Shown in pieces: positions 55,259 to 63,527 of a stretch of 64,000 nucleotides of DNA (positions are counted from its first letter, which is position 1; every line of letters begins with the position of its first letter). The position numbers and the translations under genes were made by a program. The notes beneath the pieces are model-generated. The model ran no database searches. It worked only from the letters and a program-made list of their open reading frames with translations, and was not told the origin of the DNA. The DNA comes from Myxocyprinus asiaticus (Eukaryota; Chordata; Actinopteri; Cypriniformes; Catostomidae), in assembly GCF_019703515.2 (NCBI RefSeq), contig NC_059365.1, positions 38,578,001 through 38,642,000 on the forward strand, written 5' to 3'.

Positions 55259-55560
55259 CCTCCCTACCTTTCCTGTCAGGACAGCAAATGCGCAGCTGTT
55301 TGAGAACACAGCCAATCACCCTCTGACAGAGTGAAAAAGCGACAGAGACTTTTTCTCTTTCATGCAGTGCAAATGCACATTGCATTATTTACTCAGCGTT
55401 GCACTGGGGATTGAGGAATACAGAAACCACAGAGGTCCATATGAACAGCCCAATGCCGTACATCACAAATTGAATATCCAGAGTTTTAAACTTTAAAAAG
55501 GACACAAAAGCACCTATAAAGGTTTGGAAAAATGATCAGACTGATTTCAATGACTTTGTT
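53552..55560 (-). promoter_or_regulatory. stox2: stox2 5' UTR and upstream flank
   Basis: The sequence upstream of the start codon on the minus strand. The first few hundred bases (53552-53900) and 53950-54280 are less AT-rich and not repetitive, consistent with a 5' UTR or promoter, but no transcription start, TATA box or splice acceptor can be fixed by eye. A (CT)n tract (55216-55255, GA on the gene strand) lies about 1.7 kb upstream. Plus-strand frames at 53475-54279 have no recognised domain. Confidence 0.4.
55216..55255. repeat. (CT)n microsatellite, about 40 bp
   Basis: An uninterrupted CT run within a longer pyrimidine-rich tract (55196-55270). It lies upstream of stox2, where it reads (GA)n on the gene strand. 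Confidence 0.97.
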
Positions 55561-55577
55561 GCAGTGGTGCTCAATTT

Positions 55578-55662
55578 AAAGGGATAGTTGTTTTAAACCC
55601 GTATGACTTAGTGAGTAAATAATGACAGAATTTTCATTTTGAGTGAACTGTTCCTTTAACTA
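55578..55662. mobile_element. short MITE (GGGATAGTT ... GTGAACTGTTCCTTT)
   Basis: AAAGGGATAGTTG and GAGTGAACTGTTCCTTTAA are the inverted ends of the abundant fish MITE also at 16978, separated by only about 55 bp, including GTGAGTAAATAATGACAGAA. It is a minimal internal-deletion derivative. Confidence 0.75.
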
Positions 55663-56202
55663 GCCTGCACTTTTTCTCTCTTTCTTTGTCTCATTTAACT
55701 CCTTGGGGCAGATCATTAATCAGAGGGGGGACTTCCTCTCTGTCCAGCCAACTGAGCAGTGAGAAACTAATGTTTTTCCAATAAGTCAGAGGTGAAAGGT
55801 CAGCCATCCAAAACAAAAACAAACCTCCATCATCACTCTCATTATCATCAGCAATCTGTGGCCATAGGTTTGTGAAAATAATTTTGTATCTTTTCCAAAC
55901 TAGAAGAAATTGTATTGAATGGAAACAAAAGAAAAGGTCTATATTAAAATTAATGTGATGAACACCAGGCCTGAAATTCGGCGCGGGATTGCGGGTATTG
56001 TGCAAAAAAATTTCAACCATTCCCGCATGTTCCACATTCATAATGCAGGAAATTCCCATACTATTTTATTCACTTCAACATGTACAGTAGCTGAGAATTG
56101 GTAAACCAATCCATACAGTTGAACAAATCAATAATCAATAATTCTTGTCTTTTTATCAAACTGTGATTCCAAAATCTGTGCAAATAAATCAGCTCTTCAA
56201 CG

Positions 56203-56204
<2 letters not shown>

Positions 56205-56234
<30 letters not shown>
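56205..56234. repeat. (CT)n microsatellite, about 30 bp
   Basis: A CT dinucleotide run after CAACGTCC, inside the hAT-like element 55966-57167. Confidence 0.97.
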
Positions 56235-56237
<3 letters not shown>

Positions 56238-56878
56238 CATCTTTCGCAGCTTATTGAACACTTGATGTGTTTAGTGTGAGAGTGCAGCGAGGAAACGCAT
56301 ATTTGCTGAATTTAAGATGTTACATATCTATAAACCTGTTAATTTGACATTAGAACACCGTTGTATCATGTCTCTGTAAGCGAGGGATGCAATAAAACTG
56401 TTGCTCCTGTTTATAATCAACAGTGCTGTCAATGTTGCAAGCGCACAACGTTGGAGCGATCTAGTTTTGCCGCCTATCATGTCGTGGTGCTCCCTCATAA
56501 TAACACAGCATCAAGAAAGGCAGAAATAGATAAATGCTTTTTGTGCAACCAGGACTGCTCAGCTGCAAGGGTGAAAAGAAATGCTTAAACACCTGTTACA
56601 TCTCTCTAGACTATTGCTCCATCTGAACTATAAAGGTACTTTCTCTAACATGTGAATCAGTCAGTTTTAATAAATATGTATTAATATGCATACACAATAA
56701 TAATATAGTAATATAAAAACTATAATATTACTATAAAAATATATTATCTGTCTATCTTTAATATACATATTATAAAAGCAATGTTCTCTCAGGATTTAAT
56801 CTGTTAAAATTTTCAGTGCATTTGTCAACATAAAATGGCCATTTTTTTATGTAACTGGTGAGAATTTACTTGTACTCT

Positions 56879-56939
56879 TAAAGGTATAGAAGGCGAGTAA
56901 TGATTACAGAAATGTCATTTTTGGGTGAACTGCCCTTTA
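56879..56939. mobile_element. minimal MITE nested in a hAT-like element
   Basis: TAAAGGTATAGAAGGCGAG and TTTTTGGGTGAACTGCCCTTT are the two ends of the GGGATAGTTCACCC family only about 60 bp apart in total. It lies inside the 55966-57167 element. Confidence 0.65.
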
Positions 56940-57542
56940 GCTATCTGTTGAAGTATCTGTTAAAGGTATCTGCCAAGAACAACAACAAAAATTTAAGTCA
57001 GCACATGATTGCATCACATCTACCATGTAGGCTGTATACTAAATATCATTCCACCTGAATAAAACTAGAGGTAAGAACTGAGAAAAGTAGCCCCTGGTGA
57101 GATTCCCCCCATATGAGCCATGTAAGAGGGGAATTCCCCCCAATTTTCAGAAATGAATTTCAGGCACTGAACACTTTCTTATCCAAACAAAGAGAACTTA
57201 GGTCAGAAAAAAGGAATAATTCAAAGAAAGAAACAAATATTGTTCCCAATTCTATCAAACTATAAAGTGTTGTGAGAGTTTGTGTCATCTGAGTTTTGAA
57301 GTGATGTAGTAGAGTGCTGATGCTTTGCAGCCAGTTGGTGTTGGGTTACAGAGTTCTTAATGGAACACTACAGAGTCATGGAGGCAGAAACCTGCTGTAG
57401 GTCAACTTCAACCTTGGCTCGCAAGTACAGACTTGCAGGAGTCTTGGCAAAAACTTTCCATGAGTTTCTTGATAGATTAGAGGAAGACAACACATCTAGC
57501 TAGATTTTGCAACATTTATCAAACTAGATACAGTATGCATTC

Positions 57543-57645
57543 CTGTAACTCAACAGGTAAGATGGAAACGACAAGGTTATGGGTTCGATTCCCAAGGTTC
57601 CTTCGGATAAAAGTGCCTGCCAAATGCATATATGTAAAATGCATC
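57543..57645 (+). mobile_element. tRNA-derived SINE with L2-like 3' tail
   Basis: CTGTAACTCAACAGGTAAGA is a decayed A-box region and GGTTATGGGTTCGATTCCCA contains an RNA polymerase III B box (GGTTCGATTCC). The 3' part reads GGATAAAAGTGCCTGCCAAA then TGCATATATGTAAA, the same tail as the L2 at 37130-37166 (GGATAAAAGCGTCTGCTAAA). Such tails let SINEs borrow L2 reverse transcriptase. Total length is about 100 bp. Confidence 0.8.
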
Positions 57646-57785
57646 TTTCAGATTGTCAGGATTTGCTAGTTTAATATTCTCTGACCAATTTTGGCACCCC
57701 AGTTCTCATATGCTAAACTCCTTGAATGCTGAGATGGCTGGATCTGTTGTTTATTTTTGTGTGCATCTATATAGTGCATATAAAT

Positions 57786-57929
57786 AGTGATGCGCCGAAA
57801 TGAATATACCTGGCCAAAACTGAGAATTCTGAACACACTGGGCCGAAACCGAAAATGATTATTTTAAATTAGACTTTGTTTGGAATAACTGAACAAATTC
57901 TACATGTTATTATTAGGGATGCACCAAAA
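57786..57929. mobile_element. GGGATGCACCGAAAT-type hAT remnant cut by DIRS copy 3
   Basis: AGTGATGCGCCGAAATGAAT, GGCCGAAACCGAAAATG and later TTAGGGATGCACCAAAAC are typical of a fish hAT family. The DIRS end begins immediately after (57930). Matching sequence was not confidently recognised beyond 63528, so the insertion cannot be proved to split one element. Confidence 0.5.
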
Positions 57930-58165
57930 CGTCCTGGTTACTTTCATAACCTCCGTTCCCTGATGGAGGGAACGAGACATTGTGTCAATGTAGTGACACT
58001 AGGGGTCACTTTTAGGAGCCCTAAACACCTCTGAAATTTGAAAAAAGGCCAGTGGGAATTGGCGAGTGGAATTTGCATGCCACTCCCCCGGACATACGGG
58101 TATAAAAGGAGCTGGTATGCAACCACTCATTCAGGTTTTGTGCTGAGGAGCCGAGACAAGGTCCC
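57930..58165 (-). repeat. DIRS copy 3 right inverted terminal repeat
   Basis: Read on the plus strand it goes TGGTTACTTTCATAACC ... GTAGTGACACTAGGGGTCAC ... GCCAGTGGGAATTGGCGAG ... GTATGCAACCACTCATTCAG. The inverse of this is at 63343-63527. It is longer than the left copy at the outside by about 50 bp (the TGGTTAC...GAACGAGAC part) and has a 17-bp block CCCCCGGACATACGGGT missing from the left one. Confidence 0.9.
58071..58107 (+). promoter_or_regulatory. octamer plus TATA box in right DIRS repeat
   Basis: ATTTGCAT (58071-58078) lies 30 bp start-to-start before TATAAAA (58101-58107) on the plus strand. It faces into the element and would make an antisense transcript. The octamer is the POU-factor site ATGCAAAT in reverse. 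Function is inferred. Confidence 0.55.
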
Positions 58166-58205
58166 GGCCATTTCAGTGGGTAGTTCAGCATTGTGGCAAG
58201 AGGGA

Positions 58206-58314
58206 CACAACGTCTCGTTCCCTCCATTAGGGAACAGAGGGTACGAAAGTAACCAGGATGTTCCCTATCTGTCACTCACTCGACGTTGTGTCGATGTAAT
58301 GACACTAGGGGTCC
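58206..58314 (-). repeat. DIRS copy 3 internal complementary region
   Basis: The part 58206-58258 (GTCTCGTTCCCTCCATTAGG ... AAGTAACCAGG) is the inverse of the outer right end 57934-57990, and 58259-58314 (TTCCCTATCTGTCACTCACT ... ACACTAGGGGTC) is the inverse of the outer left end 63470-63527. So the two outer ends are joined here in complementary form, as DIRS1 models for circle formation require. An equivalent region lies at 42245-42352 in copy 1. Confidence 0.9.
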
Positions 58315-59119
58315 CTATACAAAATGCCACGACTACTGAACTGTGTAACATGGACTAGCAGTGCGAGACGGGCTGACCTCTGTGTGCCTCGTAGCCAGTG
58401 CACCAGGCCATCACGTAACCTCCCCCAACATTCTTATGAGCGCTGAACGGTCCTTTGGGAACAAGTCGACTGCCCAACAAATAGGGACAGGCTAGCCCGG
58501 CCGTGGCCTCTTTTCCTCTTTTTTCTCCCCAAAAAGAGTGGAATTTGTTAACCGACTGGAGGCCATAAATGTCTACGTCGGGGGGTGTCACTCCCAAGTG
58601 GAAGACACCACGGAGACCACACCCCAACCAGAGAAGGGGGGGGGGGTATTTCAAGTGGAAATGTCACATGGTCTTACCGAGTCTTGTCAGAAGTATGTCA
58701 TGTGGAGAAGTCGCCTAGTAGGTCCTACCCAAGAGGGGAGGAGTTTCTACAAGCATGGTGACCAGGGGCAGATGGGCCTCTGCCCAAGGAAGATGCAGTA
58801 TACCGATAGGGAAACGATTTAGCGGAAGATATATCACATGGGGTCACCTATGGGGAACCAGCGCATGTGGAGCACCTACTCCAGTACAGGGCTTAGTTAG
58901 CACATGTACTGGGCCGGCAGAGAGTTTCTCCGCAAACTCATCTGCCACAAGGCTAAGGAGGAAAATCATCCAGGGATCACAACTTGTGAACATGACTGGG
59001 AGTCAAAGGCACACGTCTTCACCTCATGGGAGGGGAAAGGCACTATACGCAAGCGGTACACCTGGCCAGCTGTCCCAGAACTTACCTGTTCAGACCTGAC
59101 AACACATGGGATGAAACCG
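58315..59119 (-). other. DIRS copy 3 3' untranslated region
   Basis: The sequence lies between the recombinase gene and the complementary region and is collinear with 42353-43090 of copy 1 (shared blocks GTAACCTCCCCC, GGGGGGTGTC, GGAAGATAT). No intact reading frame with a known domain is present in either copy. A 126-codon frame in copy 1 (42891-43271) is not preserved here, so it is not a gene. I see no methyltransferase or hydrolase domain. Confidence 0.6.
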
Positions 59120-60030
59120 GCTCAACCTGGAGATTATAGAACCTCGCAAAGGTGTTTGGTGTCACCCAGCCCACTCAGGGCCCAGGAGGCCGCTACACTC
59201 CTAGTAGAGTGGGTTCATAGCGCCACAGGGGCCGACACGTCCTGAGCGTGATATGCCATCATGATGGCATCAATGACCCAGTGGGTGATCCTCTGTTTGG
59301 AGACAGTGCTTCCTTAACGCTGTCCACCAAAGCAGACAAAGAGCTGCTTGGAGCTTCAAAAGCTCTGTGTGCGATCCAAATAGATGCGTAAAGCACACAC
59401 CGGACACAGCAATGCCAAAGCTGGGTCTGCCTCCTCCTGGGGCAGTGCTTACAGGTTCACCACCTGATCCCTAAACGGGGTCGTGGGAAACTTGGGCACA
59501 TAGTCCAGTTGGGGTCTCAGGATCACGTGAGAGTAGCCCGGACCGAACTCCAGGCACAATTCGCTGACAGAGAACACCTGCAGGTCACCTACCCTCTTGA
59601 TGGAAGTGAGCGCAGTCAGGAGGGCAGTCTTCAAAGAGAGTGCCTTAAGCTCAGCTGACTCCAGGGGCTTGAAGGGCGCTCCCCGTAGACCCCAAATGAC
59701 TACACAGAGGTCCCATGAGGGGATGAGATGTGGTCTGGAGGGATTCAACTTCCTTGCGCCTCTCAGGAACCAGATGATCAGGTCGTGCTTCCCTATGGAC
59801 TTACCATCCACTGTGTCGTGGTGTGCCGCTATAGCGGCTACATACACCTTCAAGGTGGAGTGGGACAGCTGCCCCTCCAGCCTCTCCTGCAGGAAGGAAA
59901 GCACCAATCCGACTGCGCATCTCTGGGGGTCTTCATGTCGGGAAGAACACCACTTAGCGAACAGACGCCACTTCAAAGCATACAGGCGCCTCGTAGAAGG
60001 AGCCCTAGCCTGAGTGATTGTGTCTACCAC
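59120..60030 (-). pseudogene. DIRS tyrosine recombinase, near full length but broken
   Basis: The gene runs from PPAVVDTITQARAPSTRRLY through VLSFLQERLEGQLSHSTLKV to TSIKRVGDLQVFSV (first catalytic Arg near 59580-59605). A stop follows VVNL at about 59449, where copies 1 and 2 have a Gln codon. Past it, degenerate sequence continues to HSTRSVAAS (59200-59211, the H-x-x-R box), after which a block of about 40 bp that copy 1 has (RGASLTDICRAAG) is deleted, leaving the FYNL-like Tyr (about 59131-59140) out of frame. The enzyme cannot be made intact. Confidence 0.85.
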
Positions 60031-60539
60031 CGCGGGTGGTAGGCCACTTAGGTCTTCCACATCCTGTCCAAGGACCAGACGTGAAGATTCCAGAGGTCTG
60101 GTCGCAGGTGCCAGATGGTGCCCCGTCCCTGAGAAAGAAGGTCCATACTCAGGGAAATTCGCCAGGGGGGGGGCTGTCGCGAGGAGCGTGAGTTCCGAGA
60201 ACCATGCCTGGGTGGGCCAGTAGGGTGCTACTAGGATGATCTGCTCCTCGTCCTCCTTGACCTTGCACAGGGTCTGTGCAAGTAGGCTCACTGCTGGAAA
60301 TGCGTATTTCCATAGTCCAGGGGGCCAGCTGTGTGCCAGTGTGTCTATACCGAGGGGTGCCTCGGTCAGGGCATACCAAAGCGGGCAGTGGGAGGATGCC
60401 TGGGAAGCAAACAGGTCTACCTGTGCTCGACCGAATCGACTCCAGATCAGCTGGACCACCTGAGGGTGGAGTCTCCACTCTCCCCTGAGCATAACCTGTC
60501 GTGACAGCACGTCCGCTGCAGTGTTGAGGTCACCCGGGA

Positions 60540-61760
60540 TGTGAATGGCTCGTAGCGACTTGAGGCGCTGCTGACTCCAGAGGAGGAGATGGCAGGCGAG
60601 TTGTGACATGCAACGGGAGCTTAATACTACCAACAACTCGAGGCAGTTGATGTGCCAATGCAGCCGTGGGCCAGTCCAGGAGCCAACAGCTGTGTGCCCG
60701 TTGCATATGGCACCCCAGCCCATCTTGGAGGTGTCTGTCGTAACCACGACGTACCTGGAGACCTGCTCTAGGGGAACCCCTGCCCGTAGAAATGCTAGGT
60801 CGTTCCAAGGGCTGAAGAGGCGGCGACAGATTGGCGTGATGACCACGCGATGTGTCACGCAGCGCCATGCCCATCTCGGGACTCGAGTCTGAAGCCAGTG
60901 CTGAAGCGGTCTCATATTTATCAACCCGAGCGGTGTGGCAACCGCAGAGGATTCCATATGCCCCAGGAGCCTCTGAAAAAGAACGTCTTCAGACAGTTCA
61001 GCACCGACTGTGCGCGCTCGTTCGTGAGGCACGCCGTCATCGAGACTGAGTCCAACTCCAAGCCGAGAAAAGAGATGCTCTGAACTGGGGAGAGCTTGCT
61101 TTTTTCCCAGTTGACCTGAAACCCTAGACGGTGGTGCCTGAGCACCAGGTCCTTGTGTGAGCACAGTAACTCTCGAGAGTGAGCTAGGATCAGCCAGTCG
61201 TCGAGGTAGTTGAGTATGCGAATGGCCACTTTCCTTAGCGGGGCAAGGGCTGCCTCTCTGACCTTCGTGAAGATGCGAGGGGTCAAGGACAGGCCAAAGG
61301 GGAGGACCTTGTACTGGTACGCCCGGCCCTCGAAAGCAAACCGCAGGAAGGGTCTGTGTCGTGGTAAAACCGAGACGTGGAAGTACGCATCCTTCAGGTC
61401 TACCACCGTGAATCAATCTTGATGCCGGATGCTCGCTAAAATGCATCTTGAACGGGAGTCTGTGCAAGGCCCGGTTCAGAACTCGCAGGTCCAAGATTGG
61501 CCGCAACCCACCGCCTTTCTTCAGTATGATGAAGTAAGGGCTGTAAAACCCTTTCTTCATCTCGGCTGGAGGAACAGGCTCTATCGCGCCCTTGCGCAGA
61601 AGTGTCGCGATCTCCGCATGCAAGGTAGCAGCGCACCAGCGAACTGAATCGCGTGGAGTTAAGGTGTGGCGAACTGAATCACGTAGCCGAGTCGGACGGT
61701 CCGGGTCAACCATCGCGATGGGTTGGAAAGCGCAAGCCACGTGTCCAAACTCCGGGCGAG
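60540..61760 (-). pseudogene. DIRS reverse transcriptase-RNase H, disrupted
   Basis: The N-terminal part in one frame has KGAIEPVPPAEMKKGFYSPY and LKKGGGLRPILDLRVLNRAL (RT fingers). The core lies in a different frame (60921-61406): VDLKDAYFHVSVLPRHRPFL (motif A), YQYKVLPFGLSLTPRIFTKV (motif B) and ILNYLDDWLILAHSREL (YLDD, 61197-61208). The original frame returns at about 60960 with LFQRLLGHMESSAVATPLGL. RNase H keeps VVTTDTSKMGWGA and INCLELLVVL but then jumps to SSRCMSQLA, so about 35 codons with the last catalytic Asp (RMDN in copy 2) are deleted. Confidence 0.88.
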
Positions 61761-62039
61761 GGGGACCAAGGGAATAATCACGTCAGACGTACCGGCGGGA
61801 GGAGTCTTGCGGCGGGGCGGAGCCTGAGGTGCCATATCACGGGGGCTTGAGCCCCGTGGCCGTGCTGAGTCCAGGGACATTGAAGGACTTACCTGGCTCC
61901 TGATACCCACCATAAGATTGGTTGAGGAGGGGGAGGAGGAACATTGTCCCTGCAGTCCGTCGGAGCCAACCCGGTGTGGGCGTGTTTGTGCCACAGCTGG
62001 GCACGCAGGGGCCAAAGGTGGTGCTCCTGGACCACCAGG

Positions 62040-63132
62040 GTGGACATCACCTACCCGAGAGACCGTGCCGTGACCTTTGTCGCCCGGAGAGCATGGTCGG
62101 TCGCCGAGCGCAGTTCCTGCATCAATCCCGGGTCAGAACTACCCTCGTGCAGCTCTTTTAGTGCCTTGGCTTGGTGAACTTGCAGGAGAGCCATGGCGTG
62201 CAGGGCGGAGGCAGCTTGTCCAGCGGCACCGTAGGCTTTAGCCATCAGGGACGACGTAAACCTACAGGCCCTGGACGGGATCTTCGGACGTCCATGACAG
62301 GTGGCGACGCTCTGTGGGCACAAGTGCACCGCGAGCGCCTTATCCACCTTGGGATCACCAAATACCCCATGGCCGCCCCACCATCGAGGGTAGTGAGAGC
62401 GGGGGAGCTGAAAGATCGGGATCGGGCAGTAAAAGGTGCCCCCCATGATCTTGTCAGCTCCTAATGCACTTCCGGGAAGAAAGGGACCGGGGCGGGGCAC
62501 GGCCTTGAGCGGCGCTCTGGGCCCAGGAACCAATCATCGAGCTGTGAGGTTCAGGGGTTAGTGGAGGGTTCCACTCTAGCCTGACACTCGCAGCTGCCCA
62601 GGAAAGCATGTACGTCATCTCTGCGTCAGCCTGAGACTGGGCGACCACACCCGAAGGAAGGAGCCCAGCAGAGGTGTCTGCGTCAGAGTGGATGAGCCCG
62701 CTCTCTGATGCTGCGCTCGATAACTCATCGTCTTCCCGGGCTCCGAATAAGAGGTTGAACTCGCCGCGAGACGAGCCGGCGGTCTCATCTGAGAACCCAA
62801 CTAGGGCAAGCGAGCGTGCTGGGGAATGGGAGGTCCGTGGGGGTTTACCCTCCCACTGAGGTCCCCAAATCGCCCTCAGTGTTAACCGGCACGGCCTCAT
62901 ACCCGTAGGTAGAAGGACCAAGGCGGGGAGCCGCTGGGGTGGCTTGCTTTCTTACGAATGCAAGCCACAACCGCAACGTTGCCATGGTCATGTTCTTGCA
63001 ATGAGGACAAGTCCCATCCACAAACGATGTCTCCACGTGGGCAGCACCCAGACACGTAAGACAGCGATCGTGGCCGTCAGAAGCGGAGAAATAATGACCG
63101 CATCCAGGAATAACACACAAACGGAAAGGCAT
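62040..63132 (-). pseudogene. DIRS gag-like ORF1, frameshifted
   Basis: The start MPFRLCVIPGCGHYFSASDG is at 63132, with a Cys/His pattern (CVIPGC, H, HDRCLTCLG, CPHCKNM) suggestive of a zinc-binding N terminus. The frame shifts near 62880, continues as FNLLFGAREDDELSSAASES (62454-62921), and shifts again near 62490 to KVDKALAVHLCPQS and GQAASALHAMALLQVHQAKA (62051-62533). The order matches copy 2. The 5' leader between the left repeat and this ATG is about 210 bp. Confidence 0.82.
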
Positions 63133-63342
63133 CTTTAAAAAGACGTTCTGTGTGTGCTGCTCTTTTAGAAGGCAAATATTCTCTTTTTAGAATATACTCT
63201 CTTTGTTATTCTGCCGAAGTGCCTAGCGGCGTTCTCTGCACTCCACTGGTGCAGAGGGGGAGTAGCCGCTGAAATGCGCCGTAAAATCCAGCAGATGAGG
63301 TGAATAAACTCGCGGATGAATTCAGCTTCAATGAATAGAACC

Positions 63343-63527
63343 GCTCGGCTCCGAAGAGAAAATCTGAATGAGTGGTTGCATACCAGCTCCTTTTATAGTG
63401 GCATGCAAATTCCACTCGCCAAATCCCACTGGCCTTTTTTCAAAGATCAGAGGTGTTTAGGGCTCCCAAGAGTGACCCCTAGTGTCACTACATCGACACA
63501 ACATCGAGTGAGTGACAGATAGGGAAC
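63343..63527 (-). repeat. DIRS copy 3 left inverted terminal repeat
   Basis: On the minus strand it starts GTTCCCTATCTGTCACTCAC, continues GTAGTGACACTAGGGGTCAC and GTATGCAACCACTCATTCAG, then diverges from the right repeat at about 63343. It lacks a 17-bp block found in the right repeat and in copy 1. Confidence 0.9.
63391..63410 (-). promoter_or_regulatory. octamer plus TATA box in left DIRS repeat (sense promoter)
   Basis: On the minus strand ATTTGCAT (63410-63403) is followed 13 bp start-to-start by TATAAAA (63397-63391), upstream of gag. This is the position of the expected genomic-RNA promoter. The spacing is 17 bp shorter than in the other two repeats. Confidence 0.6.

Larger units (their letters stand above)
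55966..57167. mobile_element. hAT-like element CAGGCCTGAAATTC, about 1.2 kb
   Basis: The left end CAGGCCTGAAATTCG and right end GAATTTCAGGCA are inverted. TGAACAC occurs directly on both sides (55959-55965 and 57168-57174), 7 of 8 bases of a hAT-type duplication. It contains a (CT)n run (56205-56234), a nested MITE (56879-56939) and a 75-codon frame (56361-56588) rich in Cys that has no assigned domain. No transposase was recognised. Confidence 0.65.
57930..63527 (-). mobile_element. DIRS1-type retroelement, structurally complete (copy 3)
   Basis: About 5.6 kb on the minus strand. It has a left inverted terminal repeat (63343-63527), gag (62040-63132), RT (about 60900-61760), RNase H (about 60580-60760), tyrosine recombinase (about 59120-60030), a 3' untranslated part, an internal complementary region (58206-58314) and the right inverted repeat (57930-58165). 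Inverted repeats plus a region complementary to both outer ends are the hallmark of DIRS1-type elements, which replicate through a circle. All coding parts are damaged. Confidence 0.92.

Noticed and set aside
55070..55385. Arg-Glu repeat peptides on the minus strand
   Set aside because: They are translations of the (CT)n microsatellite and carry no protein signal.
57567..57610. tRNA-like B box GGTTCGATTCC as a possible tRNA gene
   Set aside because: No cloverleaf can be formed around it, the A box is decayed, and the tail is L2-like. It is a SINE.
48964..63527. Idea that DIRS copies 2 and 3 are parts of one rearranged element
   Set aside because: Both contain gag, RT, RNase H and recombinase independently, with different deletions, and stox2 exon 1 lies between them.
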